Shown one piece after another: positions 8,022 to 15,456 of a stretch of 27,720 bases of DNA. Position 1 is the stretch's first letter, and each line of letters opens with the position of its first letter. The stretch spans positions 23,230-50,949 of the forward strand of contig MEZF01000110.1 of assembly GCA_001774245.1 (NCBI GenBank), written 5' to 3'. The DNA is from Candidatus Bathyarchaeota archaeon RBG_13_52_12. Its GTDB lineage: Archaea; Thermoproteota; Bathyarchaeia; TCS64. The notes beneath the pieces are model-generated. The model was not told where the DNA came from. It saw only the letters and a program-made list of their open reading frames with translations, and did not search any database. A program made the translations under genes and the position numbers.

Positions 8022-9160
8022 GAAAGGTAGCAATCGCGGGAATAGGCTTTACCAAGGTAGGCGAGCCTTGGGAGAGAAACATCAAGGATCTCTTCGCCGA
8101 AGCCGCCCTCGCGGCCATGAAGGACGCGGCACACACCGAGGTCGACCAGCTATACGTCGCGAACATGATGGGAGCCCACTTACAGGGACAACTAGGCATG
8201 GGGGCCATCATGGCAGAGGCAATAGGAAAGCCGGGTATTTCAGCCGCTAGGATCGAGGCGGGTCAGGCAAGCGGTGGAGTAGCCTTTAACGAGGGCGTCA
8301 AAGCCGTCGCCTCAGGCCTGAACGACTGGGTCCTTGTTGGCGGTGTAGAGAAGATGAGTGACCTACTTCCCGAGGCGGTTACGACCGCCCTCGTCGGGAC
8401 AGAGGAACAAGAGTACACCTCCTACACTGGCGTAACTAAAACGGGGCTCTCGGCCATACTCCATAGGCTCTACTCCCGTGAGTACGGTGCCACACCAGAG
8501 GAGATAGGGTGGTTCGCGGTACGCAGCCACGACAACGCGGTGGGAGTCGCACATGCCCAGTATTCATTCAAGCTAAGCATCGAACGCGTCATGACGAGCC
8601 CAATGGAGGCCGACCCGATTAGGATGATGGAGTGCGCCGCGGTAGCTGACGGCGCCGCGGCGGTCCTGCTCGGCCCAGCCGAGAAGATCGCCACCGGCAT
8701 TGAGGTAGCAGCGTCGACGGTTGCAACCGACTACACCTCACTAGCATCTCGCAGGCATCCCCTCACCCTCGAAGCCGTCAAGAAAGCTGCAAACGGTGCA
8801 TACGAGGCCGCGAAGGTGAAGCCAAAAGACGTCGACGTGCTCGAGGTCACAGACGATACGACGATCGACGGTGTTCTCAGCCTCGAGGACCTCGGCTTCG
8901 TCGAGAAGGGGAAGGGCGCCAAGTTCGTCGCGCAGGGACATACGGCCCGCACGGGTGAGATACCCACGAACAACTTCGGTGGCCTCAAGGCTCGAGGCAA
9001 CCCTGTAGGTGCCACGGGGCTCTACCAGATCGTTGAGACCGTGATACAGCTGCGAGGGAAGGCTGGGGCTAACCAGATCACAGGCGCTGAGGTTGGCATG
9101 GCGCAGAGCATGGCGAGTGTAGGCTCAACCTGCTCCATCGCCATCCTTAGGAGGGTATGA
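8018..9160 (+). CDS. Thiolase homologue (archaeal acetyl-CoA acetyltransferase family) lacking catalytic residues
   Basis: 380 aa, full length for archaeal SCP2-like thiolases, with the N-terminal VAIAGIGFTKVGE, GGVEKM near 114, and ADGAAAVLLGPAEK near 206. The three active-site motifs are altered. Where the family has a Cys nucleophile (ACASGG), this protein has Gln83 (EAGQASGG). Where it has HDCFT, it has TDDTT (278-282). Where it has GHP, it has GNP (N328). A C-terminal Cys372 remains (GSTCSIAIL). The frame is intact and codon use is like its neighbours, so it is not an obvious pseudogene. An active thiolase would make acetoacetyl-CoA for the upstream HMG-CoA synthase; this copy more likely has a structural or regulatory role in that complex, or a different reaction. 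It overlaps HMGS by 4 nt, with DUF35 1 nt downstream. Confidence 0.9.
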   Translation: MRKVAIAGIGFTKVGEPWERNIKDLFAEAALAAMKDAAHTEVDQLYVANMMGAHLQGQLGMGAIMAEAIGKPGISAARIEAGQASGGVAFNEGVKAVASGLNDWVLVGGVEKMSDLLPEAVTTALVGTEEQEYTSYTGVTKTGLSAILHRLYSREYGATPEEIGWFAVRSHDNAVGVAHAQYSFKLSIERVMTSPMEADPIRMMECAAVADGAAAVLLGPAEKIATGIEVAASTVATDYTSLASRRHPLTLEAVKKAANGAYEAAKVKPKDVDVLEVTDDTTIDGVLSLEDLGFVEKGKGAKFVAQGHTARTGEIPTNNFGGLKARGNPVGATGLYQIVETVIQLRGKAGANQITGAEVGMAQSMASVGSTCSIAILRRV

Positions 9161-9161
9161 A

Positions 9162-9554
9162 ATGAGCGTACCAAGGTATTGGAGAGAGGAGAAACCCCGC
9201 TACAGGCTCATTGGGGAGGAGTGCGCCAAGTGCGGTGCCAAACATTACCCAAGGACGCCTGTCTGCAGTTGCGGGAGCACCGAGTTCAAGCCCTACAAGC
9301 TCGCGGAGACGGGGAAGGTCGAGAGCTGGACCGTTATTAGGAACGCTCCCCTCGGCTACGAGAGGTTCACGCCATACGTAGTCGCCCTCATAGAGCTTGA
9401 CGATGGTGTCCGAGTCATGAGTCAGGTGGTTGATGTAGAGCCCGAAGCGGTCAAGTCCGGGATGAAAGTTGAATACACCTTCCGTAAGGTCACCGAAGAC
9501 GGGCAGGCGGGGCTAATCCAGTATGGGTTCAAGTTCCGCCCCATCGTTGACTAG
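9162..9554 (+). CDS. DUF35 protein (zinc ribbon + OB fold), HMGS/thiolase partner
   Basis: 130 aa. The N-terminal helix VPRYWREEKPRYRL is followed by a rubredoxin-like zinc ribbon with CAKC at about 22-25 and CSC at about 34-36. An OB-fold half ends in GFKFRP. In methanogens this protein bridges thiolase and HMG-CoA synthase and provides a shared CoA-binding site. Gene order HMGS-thiolase-DUF35 is the classic archaeal arrangement. The ATG at 9162 has a strong AGGAGGG ribosome-binding site that lies inside the last codons of the thiolase homologue. All four Cys of the ribbon appear intact, which contrasts with the degenerate thiolase. Confidence 0.93.
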   Translation: MSVPRYWREEKPRYRLIGEECAKCGAKHYPRTPVCSCGSTEFKPYKLAETGKVESWTVIRNAPLGYERFTPYVVALIELDDGVRVMSQVVDVEPEAVKSGMKVEYTFRKVTEDGQAGLIQYGFKFRPIVD

Positions 9555-9570
9555 CTCCATTTTTACCATC

Positions 9571-9578
9571 TTTATATT
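9571..9578 (+). promoter_or_regulatory. TATA box of the glycyl-tRNA synthetase gene
   Basis: TTTATATT, preceded by a T-rich run that could also terminate the mevalonate operon. The predicted start of transcription is near 9600, which lies after the GTG at 9594 and before the ATG at 9612. This favours ATG 9612 as the translation start. Confidence 0.5.
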
Positions 9579-9611
9579 TCCCTCACACAACAAGTGGTTG
9601 AGCTGTCCGAT

Positions 9612-11156
9612 ATGTCCACAGGAAACGTCTATGAAAACCTCATCGAGATCGCCAAGCGCCGCGGTTTCTTCTGGCCAAGTTTCGAGATATACGGCAGCAT
9701 TGCGGGATTCACTACATATGGCGACGTCGGCGTAAAGCTCAAGCGGAACATCGAGGCGCAGTGGAGGGAGTACTTTGTCAGAAGACAGGGCTTCTTCGAG
9801 ATCGAGGATCCGATCGTGAACAGCAGCAAGGTCTTCGAGTCGAGTGGCCACCTCGCTAACTTCAAGGAGTACGCCTCCTCCTGCAGCCAGTGTGGACGCG
9901 GATTCCGCGCCGACCACCTCATCGAGGAGAAGACGGGAATGGAACACGTCGAAACGCAGGGCGGGGACGCTATAAAGAGGCTCCTTAGGGAGAACAATGT
10001 CAAGTGCCCCGTCTGTGGTGGACAGCTAAAGGAGCCGACGCTTGTTCTCACGATGTTCCAGACCCAGATAGGCGCCACGGGTGGCGAGGTCGGTTACCTG
10101 CGCCCTGAAGCCGCCCAGGGCATGTTCACTAACTTCAAGCGCTGCTACCAAGCCAATAGGGAGCGAATCCCCTTCGCCATAAGCCAGCAGGGTAAGGTTC
10201 TACGCAACGAGGTCAGCCCCCGCAGAGGCGTACACAGGCTGCGCGAGTTCACACTAATGGAGCTTGAGCTATTCTTCGACCCTGTAAACCCCTCCTGCCA
10301 GTGGCTGAGCGAAGTAGAGGGTGAGAAGGTTCGCATCATCACGGAGGATATGGAGGAGAGAGAAGCCAAGCAGCCATTAGAGATCACCATCAAGGAGGCT
10401 GTCGCGAAAGGGCTCGTCCTAACCGAGTGGCAGGGTTACTTCATGGGAGTCGGCAAGCGCTTCTTGGAGTCCCTAGGCGTCCCCCCCGAGAGGCAACAGT
10501 ACCGCGCCCACTTACCCCTTGAGAGAAGCCACTACAGTAGCCAGACCTTCGACCACGAGGTCCAGACCCGGAGCTGGGGCTGGATCGAGGTCGCCGGTCA
10601 CGCCAACAGAACCGACTACGACCTCAAGGCCCACCAGAAGGGCAGTGGCGTCGACGTTAGTGTCCTCCGAAAGAACGGGACACGCTTCATACCCCACGTC
10701 ATCGAACCATCATACGGGCTAGATAGGCTCACGTTCGTCGCCATGGAGACGGCCTGGGAGCAAAGGGAGACGCCCAAGGAGAAGAGAAACATATTCCACT
10801 TCCCCAGGACCCTCGCCCCCTACCAGGTCTCCGTTCAGCCCCTCGTCACTAAGGATGGGCTGTCTGAGAAGGCGTTGACCGTGTATGACAAGGTACTTTC
10901 CGAGGGCTATAGGGCGACCTTTGATGAGGGAGGCAGCATAGGCCGCCGCTACGCCCGTCAGGACGAGGTCGGTACCCCACTTGCCATCACCATTGACTAT
11001 ACGACGATGGAAAAGGGCGTACTAACCCTCCGCGATAGGGACACTTGGGAGCAAGTGGCTATCCACGTCGATGAACTCCCCAAGAAGCTCAATGCCTACT
11101 TCCAAGGCGCCGAGTTCAGGGCCCTCGGGCAACTGGTTGCACGTGGCGGAGAGTGA
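9612..11156 (+). CDS. glyS: Glycyl-tRNA synthetase (archaeal/eukaryotic class II type)
   Basis: 514 aa from ATG 9612 (a GTG at 9594 would add six residues but probably precedes the transcription start). Features in order: RRGFFWPSFEIYGSIAGF, typical of the family N-terminus; motif 1 region WREYFVRRQGFFEIEDP; Cys pairs CSQC and CPVC that likely bind zinc; the YLRPEAAQGMF block; motif 2 GKVLRNEVSPRRGVHRLREFTLMELELF; DLKAHQKGSG; motif 3 EPSYGLDRL; and a C-terminal anticodon-binding domain (APYQVSVQPLV...DEVGTPLAITID). It charges tRNA-Gly. It is somewhat shorter than many archaeal homologues (about 570 aa). Its last 41 nt overlap the convergent CooT-like gene. Confidence 0.95.
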   Translation: MSTGNVYENLIEIAKRRGFFWPSFEIYGSIAGFTTYGDVGVKLKRNIEAQWREYFVRRQGFFEIEDPIVNSSKVFESSGHLANFKEYASSCSQCGRGFRADHLIEEKTGMEHVETQGGDAIKRLLRENNVKCPVCGGQLKEPTLVLTMFQTQIGATGGEVGYLRPEAAQGMFTNFKRCYQANRERIPFAISQQGKVLRNEVSPRRGVHRLREFTLMELELFFDPVNPSCQWLSEVEGEKVRIITEDMEEREAKQPLEITIKEAVAKGLVLTEWQGYFMGVGKRFLESLGVPPERQQYRAHLPLERSHYSSQTFDHEVQTRSWGWIEVAGHANRTDYDLKAHQKGSGVDVSVLRKNGTRFIPHVIEPSYGLDRLTFVAMETAWEQRETPKEKRNIFHFPRTLAPYQVSVQPLVTKDGLSEKALTVYDKVLSEGYRATFDEGGSIGRRYARQDEVGTPLAITIDYTTMEKGVLTLRDRDTWEQVAIHVDELPKKLNAYFQGAEFRALGQLVARGGE

Positions 11157-11313
11157 TGAAGCCCGCTACACCCTCTACCTCAGCGACGTAGACGCCATCG
11201 AGAACTCGGGTCACTCCAGAATCATCCTTCAGGGCAACACCATCGCCGTTCGCTTTGACAACTCTCACCTTCTCCATGAACAGCTCCTTCTCAAGGTAGA
11301 CGCGGAATAGCAA
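11116..11313 (-). CDS. Small CooT-like protein, convergent overlap with glyS
   Basis: 65 aa: MLFRVYLEKELFMEKVRVVK, then NGDGVALKDDSGVTRVLDG and VYVAEVEGVAGFITLRHV. The pattern (short beta strands, a central DG, V-x-G-x-I-x-E-V near the end) resembles the CooT family of small homodimeric proteins, seen widely in methanogens and other archaea. Classical CooT binds nickel through Cys2; here residue 2 is Leu, so nickel binding of that type is not expected. The start is TTG at 11313, with a TATA-like AAAGTTTTA on the minus strand near 11345-11353. The gene ends 41 nt inside the convergent glyS. The plus-strand alternative frame here looks non-coding. The family call is tentative. Confidence 0.55.
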   Translation of the reverse strand: MLFRVYLEKELFMEKVRVVKANGDGVALKDDSGVTRVLDGVYVAEVEGVAGFITLRHVQPVARGP

Positions 11314-11360
11314 CTGGATTCGCTGGAGAAGTCTCCTCGGCAGGGTAAAACTTTTCGGGG

Positions 11361-12176
11361 TCAGAGTCGGCGTACAGTGCCCCCGCCGGCAGCGTCGATG
11401 CGGCGCTTGTATTCGGTCATAAAGGCCTTCATCTTTTTCTCTGCCTCCCCCATGGTCGCGCCTTGGATGACTATATCGACTTTGATCTCCTTCACCTTGC
11501 TCCTATCCTCCTCCGCCTCCGGTGGGGTTGCTGCGTTCTTTATGTAGACTTCGGGGTAGTCCATCTGCAGCTGGGTGTAGACGGGGAAGAAGTCCTTCCA
11601 CACCATAGCGATGCCGTAGGTGTGCCCTAGGAGCTTGTGCTTCGCCTCAGCCTCGATCACAGGGGCGATGTGCTCATTAAACATTCCCTCCATCTCCTGG
11701 GGAACTCCGGGGAGGGTGAAGATGAGCTTCCCGTTATGGAGAAGCTTCATTCCGACACTCATGCCTACGTGATTTTGTATTCCCTCAGAGCCTTCAAGGA
11801 TGCGTGCCATTCTAGCACCACGTTTAAGGTCGGATCCGCGTCGCTCATATATCTCCCTAATCTTCGGGAAGCCGATAGTGTCTGTCGTGACCTCTCTTCC
11901 CAGTGCACGGCCGATGGCGTCGACGGTGAAATCGTCCTCTGAGGGACCCAAGCCACCTGTGAAAACGAGTATTTCTGCGTCTCTGTCGAAGGCACCAAGG
12001 AGCACATCCTTAATGTCGTCATAGTCGTCGCCGACCATTGTGACACGGCGAAGCTCCGCCCCAATCTCCGCGAGCCTCTTAGCTAGCCAGTTGCTGTTCG
12101 TGTCAAGAATCCTGCCGTAGATAAGTTCGTCGCCGGTGGCGATGACTTCGACGCGTGGGCTCCCCTTATGCTTCAC
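11361..12176 (-). CDS. CinA N-terminal-like (MoaB/MPTb fold) protein
   Basis: 271 aa from GTG 12176; a GTG at 12197 would add seven residues. The TATA-like sequence at 12201-12210 predicts transcription from about 12179, favouring 12176. Family marks: VEVIATGDELIYGRILDTNSNWLAKRL at the N-terminus, VTMVGDD, LVFTGGLGPSEDDFTVDAI (the molybdopterin-binding-like GGLGPTxDD loop) and FTLPGVPQEME. This is the COG1058 domain found in CinA and archaeal stand-alone proteins. The C-terminal NMN deamidase domain of bacterial CinA is absent. COG1058 domains in bacteria have been linked to ADP-ribose or nucleotide-repair hydrolysis; the archaeal role is unsettled. No molybdenum-cofactor gene is adjacent. 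Confidence 0.85.
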   Translation of the reverse strand: MKHKGSPRVEVIATGDELIYGRILDTNSNWLAKRLAEIGAELRRVTMVGDDYDDIKDVLLGAFDRDAEILVFTGGLGPSEDDFTVDAIGRALGREVTTDTIGFPKIREIYERRGSDLKRGARMARILEGSEGIQNHVGMSVGMKLLHNGKLIFTLPGVPQEMEGMFNEHIAPVIEAEAKHKLLGHTYGIAMVWKDFFPVYTQLQMDYPEVYIKNAATPPEAEEDRSKVKEIKVDIVIQGATMGEAEKKMKAFMTEYKRRIDAAGGGTVRRL

Positions 12177-12200
12177 AGCGGAAGAGGTGGTGCTCACCCT

Positions 12201-12210
12201 TATTATTGTA
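12201..12210 (-). promoter_or_regulatory. TATA-like promoter of the CinA-like gene
   Basis: On the minus strand this reads TACAATAATA. The spacing predicts transcription from about 12179, three bases before the GTG at 12176. Confidence 0.35.
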
Positions 12211-12301
12211 TTTCGTATGATGATTAGACTCTCTCACACGGCGAAAAATGTAGCACATCGGTAGCAGCACCTCCCAAAGGGTGTACCATACGCATGCGAA
12301 G

Positions 12302-12309
12302 TACTAAAT
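12302..12309 (+). promoter_or_regulatory. TATA box of the beta-propeller gene (leaderless)
   Basis: TACTAAAT, centred about 26 nt before the GTG at 12332, so transcription should begin at the start codon. The motif TACGCATGCG (12289-12298) lies 3 nt upstream, where BRE-proximal factors or an activator would sit. Confidence 0.45.
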
Positions 12310-12331
12310 GCTCCTCTGACTACTTCGATTC

Positions 12332-13231
12332 GTGGTTCTCAGGCTAGAACGTTACATCCCAATTCCACAGCACCGGTCAGGTGGCTTCGACCACGGTGAC
12401 GTCTACGAGGCGAACGGTTACGTCTACATCGCCCACACGGCCACAGGGACTGTGGAGCTAATAGACGGCGTCCGAGCCACCCTCATCAAGACCATACCCG
12501 GCTGCCCAGAGGCGAGCGGTGTAGTCTGCTCCCAAGCGGATGGCCTCGCATTCGCCGCGAGCAGGGGAAGCGGTAAGATACTCGTAATAAACGCTGCCAA
12601 GGGGACCCTGAACAAGATGATCCAAGTTGGATCGAAGCCTAATGGCTTGGCGTGGGACGACGACCACGGCGTGCTCCTCGCGGCGGATACAGCCGACATA
12701 CACGCCAGGTTCGTCGATCCTTTCAGGGGACAGATCCTCAAGTCAATCAAACTGCCGGGTAGACCGAGGTGGTGCAAATACAGCCCTCACATCGACAGGT
12801 TTGTCATCAATATTAGGGAGCCCTCAGGTTACGTTACGCTCTCCCCGCGGACAGGCGAGCTTAGCGAAATCGTTCGGGTACCATTCCACGGGCCACACGG
12901 AATCGACCTAAGCACAGACGGTAGGGAGGCATACATAGCCTGTGACGGTGGCGCGGTCGTCGCCATGGACCTGGAAAAGGGGACCGAGATATGCAGCGCG
13001 AAGATACCAGGGGAGCCCGATGTAACCTGGTTCAACGGGACACGGAAATTCCTGTACTGCGCCCTCGCCAAGCCAGGTCTGCTCGTCACAATCGACCTAG
13101 TTGAGATGAAGATCGTTAATCAGATCAAGACTGAGGAAGGCGCCGGCACCTTCGCGTTCGACAGGGGCAGGCAGAGGCTCTACATGTTCCTGCCAAAGAC
13201 CTGCAGGGTCGCGGTTTACATCGAAAGCTGA
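12332..13231 (+). CDS. Cytoplasmic seven-bladed beta-propeller (YVTN/NHL-like)
   Basis: 299 aa from GTG. About seven repeats of 38-45 residues are visible, each with a hydrophobic strand and a turn: YVYIAHTATGTVELID, LAFAASRGSGKILVIN, VLLAADTADIHARFVD, RFVINIREPSGYVTLS, AYIACDGGAVVAMDLE, FLYCALAKPGLLVTID and LYMFLPKTCRVAVYIE. Such YVTN/SMP-30-like propellers bind ligands or proteins; some are lactonases. There is no signal peptide or membrane segment, unlike most archaeal YVTN surface proteins, so it should be cytosolic. Conserved His-rich entry loop: FDHGDVY. No enzyme can be named. It has its own leaderless promoter and is not obviously tied to the next gene. Confidence 0.8.
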   Translation: MVLRLERYIPIPQHRSGGFDHGDVYEANGYVYIAHTATGTVELIDGVRATLIKTIPGCPEASGVVCSQADGLAFAASRGSGKILVINAAKGTLNKMIQVGSKPNGLAWDDDHGVLLAADTADIHARFVDPFRGQILKSIKLPGRPRWCKYSPHIDRFVINIREPSGYVTLSPRTGELSEIVRVPFHGPHGIDLSTDGREAYIACDGGAVVAMDLEKGTEICSAKIPGEPDVTWFNGTRKFLYCALAKPGLLVTIDLVEMKIVNQIKTEEGAGTFAFDRGRQRLYMFLPKTCRVAVYIES

Positions 13232-13234
13232 CAC

Positions 13235-13242
13235 TTATTTTT
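13235..13242 (+). terminator. T-tract behind the beta-propeller gene
   Basis: TTATTTTT lies a few bases after the stop at 13229-13231 and just before the next gene's TATA box. A T-rich archaeal terminator is plausible; the support is position and composition only. Confidence 0.3.
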
Positions 13243-13247
13243 CAGAA

Positions 13248-13256
13248 TTTTTATAT
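13248..13256 (+). promoter_or_regulatory. TATA box of the rubrerythrin-like gene
   Basis: TTTTTATAT predicts transcription from about 13279 and a leader of about 7 nt before the ATG at 13286. Confidence 0.5.
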
Positions 13257-13285
13257 CGCGCCGTAGAGAGGATACCAAGATACCT

Positions 13286-13765
13286 ATGAAGATCGACGGA
13301 TGGACGGTCGAGAAGGCACTACACGTCGGGTTAACCATGGAGCAGGGCGCAATGAAACTGTATACCGACGCCCAGAAGATGGTCAAGAACCCAGGATCCA
13401 AGCAGCTACTCAAAGAACTCGCTGGCGACGAGACAAAGCACGCCGAGTACTTCGAGAAGGCGCTCAAGGACCCCAAGAAGGTGATGGACTCCTCGAAGGC
13501 GTCCGACCTCACACGCGTCGTGCAAGATCTCGGCGTCTCCGATCCACTCAAAGGCGAACCTCTAAGCAAGGACGCAACCTATCAGGACATCCTAATCTTC
13601 GCGGCGAAGAGCGAGAAAACCGCCAACGAGTTCTACATGGCCCTCGCCAAGCAATACAAGGGACACCCCCTCGCGAGGATGTGGGAAGAGTTCGCTAAGA
13701 TGGAGGCGGGGCACAAGCTTAAGCTTGAGAAGGAGTACGACGAAGTCGTACTCGCCGATAATTAG
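13286..13765 (+). CDS. Rubrerythrin-like ferritin-fold diiron protein
   Basis: 159 aa. A four-helix ferritin-like domain carries six candidate iron ligands in the usual spacing: E19; E49 and H52 (GDETKHAEY); E110 (AAKSEKTANEFY); E140 and H143 (KMEAGHKLKLE). The C-terminal rubredoxin (two CxxC) of classical rubrerythrins is missing; the protein contains no Cys. It is expected to reduce hydrogen peroxide or act in iron/oxidative-stress handling in the cytosol of an anaerobe. It has its own TATA box. The gene ends 55 nt before the convergent UxaA-type gene's stop; that gap holds only AT-rich sequence. Confidence 0.92.
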   Translation: MKIDGWTVEKALHVGLTMEQGAMKLYTDAQKMVKNPGSKQLLKELAGDETKHAEYFEKALKDPKKVMDSSKASDLTRVVQDLGVSDPLKGEPLSKDATYQDILIFAAKSEKTANEFYMALAKQYKGHPLARMWEEFAKMEAGHKLKLEKEYDEVVLADN

Positions 13766-13820
13766 CATAAATGAAGCGATCCTATCTTCGCACGCTGTGT
13801 TGATATAAGTCTAAGAACTT

Positions 13821-14984
13821 TTAGCAGTGGCCGAGCATGTGCTCAGCTGCCCTGCTCCTGCAGAACACAATGTAGTCGCGGTACCCCAAGGCCTCCGCCT
13901 TTGTCTTCTTCCCGTTGGCTGTGTCGATTATCGACTCGTAGATGCGCTGGCCGACGCTGTTTAAGCTCTCGGAGCCGCCGAGGATAGTACCCGCGTTTAT
14001 GTCCATGTTGTCCTCCATCTGCTGGTAGGTCAAGGGGTTGCCCGTGATCTTGATGACGGGAGCGATAGCGTGACCCGTTGTGCTCCCCTGTCCGCTGGTG
14101 AAGCAGACTATCTGCGCCCCCGCCGCGACCATATGGGTTACGCTCGGAACGTCCAAGCCGGTGCCGTCCTGGAGCCAGAGGCCTGGGCCGTCAGGGCGGT
14201 CGAACCGGTCCCAGTTGTTTTGGAGGACACCCTGGATCGGGCGTGTGCCTCCCTTGCGGATTGCGCCAAGGCTCTTCTCCTCGATCGTTGTGAGACCACC
14301 ATCGATGTTCCCGGCGCTCATCCAGCGACTGTCCACGCCGATCGCCTTAAGCCGTTCCTCATCCTGATCGATCAACTTGTAGATGTCAGAGGCGACTCTC
14401 TTGTTAACGGCTCGGCGGGCGAGTATGTGCTGCGTGCCTATCATCTCCTGGGGCTCGCTGAAGATGACTGCACCACCCTCGTCGATGAGTTTGTCGCAGG
14501 CGACACCAACCGCGGGGTTGGCTGCCAGGCCGCTCGTGGCGTCGCTGCCGCCGCACTCAACGGCGAGGGTGAGTTGGGAGAGGGGGAAGGGCTCTGGCTT
14601 GAGTTGAGCCACCCCCTGCGCCCAGCGCTGGAGTATGCGGACGGCTTTCTCCTGAGTCTTGAGGGTGCCGCCCTCCTGTTGTATGATGAGAGTCTCAACG
14701 GGTTTCCCGCTCGGTCTTATGCCTTCGGCTACAGTGTCAACCGTGAGGGCCTCACACCCTAGACCGATCACCAGTATGGCTGCGACATTTGGGTTGAGGC
14801 CAGTCCCTACGAGATTATGGACGAGGACGGGGTCCTTTCCGCATCCGTGGTATTGGGTGACGGCTGTGGCCCCATCGACCTGGGCCGCGATTTTCTTCGC
14901 TGGCTCGTAGCTGCAGTCGATGGGGGCTAGAACTAGGAGGTGGTTGCGTACACCGACGCCGCCGTCAGGGCGCCTGTAGCCCAT
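13821..14984 (-). CDS. UxaA-family hydro-lyase, catalytic (large) subunit
   Basis: 387 aa from ATG 14984 (MGYRRPDGGVGVRNHLLVLA). A longer frame to 15062 exists, but those extra codons overlap the SAF gene and look unlike the family. Landmarks: GVRNHLLVLAPIDCS, TQYHGCGKD near 63, VIGLGCEAL, VECGGSDATSGLAANPAVG near 165, CFTSGQGSTTGHAIAPVIKITGNP near 305 and a Cys-containing C-terminus. The family comprises altronate and galactarate dehydratases and (R)-sulfolactate sulfo-lyase SuyB. Together with the SAF subunit 8 nt upstream it should dehydrate a 2-hydroxy acid (sugar acid or similar) using a metal centre. The neighbouring LarA homologue suggests the substrate's C2 configuration is first inverted. 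Confidence 0.9.
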   Translation of the reverse strand: MGYRRPDGGVGVRNHLLVLAPIDCSYEPAKKIAAQVDGATAVTQYHGCGKDPVLVHNLVGTGLNPNVAAILVIGLGCEALTVDTVAEGIRPSGKPVETLIIQQEGGTLKTQEKAVRILQRWAQGVAQLKPEPFPLSQLTLAVECGGSDATSGLAANPAVGVACDKLIDEGGAVIFSEPQEMIGTQHILARRAVNKRVASDIYKLIDQDEERLKAIGVDSRWMSAGNIDGGLTTIEEKSLGAIRKGGTRPIQGVLQNNWDRFDRPDGPGLWLQDGTGLDVPSVTHMVAAGAQIVCFTSGQGSTTGHAIAPVIKITGNPLTYQQMEDNMDINAGTILGGSESLNSVGQRIYESIIDTANGKKTKAEALGYRDYIVFCRSRAAEHMLGHC

Positions 14985-14992
14985 GAACAGGG

Positions 14993-15304
14993 TCAAAGTA
15001 TCTCTTCCTCCTTGCCCTTCGTAGGCATGCGTGCGCTGCCGACGTTGTGGGTGTTCACCCACGCGCCCGCTTTGACAGGCCGGGTGGCAACGCCTATGAC
15101 CTCACCGTATTTGACTATGTTCTCGCCCTTCTTGATGGGTTTGATAGCGAGCTTGTGGCCGAACGGGATGGGTTCACTGATCTCGGGCCTCAATATTACC
15201 TTTCCATCGGGGCTGATGACCTCGACTTGCTCACCGATGTCAACCTCTCCCGTTGTGGTGGCGACGTTATCCTTTTCGTCTATCTGGATCGCCTTCTTGA
15301 CCAT
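14993..15304 (-). CDS. SAF-domain (small) subunit of UxaA-type hydro-lyase
   Basis: 103 aa: one SAF domain, with AIQIDEKDNVAT at the start and the signature GHKLAIKPIKKGENIVKYG followed by VIGVATRPVKAGAWVNTHNV. In UxaA/GarD this domain is fused N-terminally to the catalytic part; SuyA and many archaeal enzymes have it as a separate subunit, as here. It is followed after 8 nt by the large subunit, so the two are co-translated. A TATA-like element at 15334-15342 places the transcription start about 8 nt before the ATG. The two-subunit form does not reveal which acid is used. Confidence 0.9.
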   Translation of the reverse strand: MVKKAIQIDEKDNVATTTGEVDIGEQVEVISPDGKVILRPEISEPIPFGHKLAIKPIKKGENIVKYGEVIGVATRPVKAGAWVNTHNVGSARMPTKGKEEEIL

Positions 15305-15456
15305 GATGGGTCTATTGGGGGACGCCTTGCTTCTAAATAATTGTGTCTAGATTTCGATCAGGGTGACTGTTCGAAGGATGCTTACGCATGCGCGCGAACC
15401 TGTTATAAAACCCGATAATGTTCCCAGGTGGGTGTATAGGTCCGAAGGATGATCTG
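15305..15456. other. Intergenic region between LarA homologue and SAF subunit
   Basis: 152 bp. It holds the SAF promoter, the motif TACGCATGCG at 15383-15392 followed by CGCG, and a TATA-like GTTATAAAA at 15402-15410 that is readable on either strand. No open frame or RNA gene is recognised. It is longer than most gaps here, which is consistent with a regulated promoter. Confidence 0.4.
15334..15342 (-). promoter_or_regulatory. TATA-like promoter of the SAF-UxaA operon
   Basis: Minus strand AATTATTTA, about 34 nt before the ATG at 15304. A second TATA-like sequence in the same 152-bp gap (GTTATAAAA, 15402-15410) could give a longer leader or face the other way. Confidence 0.4.

Noticed and set aside
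11071..11310. 79-codon plus-strand open frame at the glyS end
   Set aside because: It overlaps glyS by about 85 nt in another frame and has no recognisable pattern, while the minus-strand frame here resembles CooT.
14070..14762. 230-codon open frame on the plus strand
   Set aside because: Antisense to the UxaA-type catalytic subunit, whose motifs are clear; no recognisable domain.
14985..15062. N-terminal extension of the UxaA-type subunit to an ATG at 15062
   Set aside because: The extra 26 residues overlap the SAF gene and are unlike the family, which starts near MGYRRPDGGVGVRNH.
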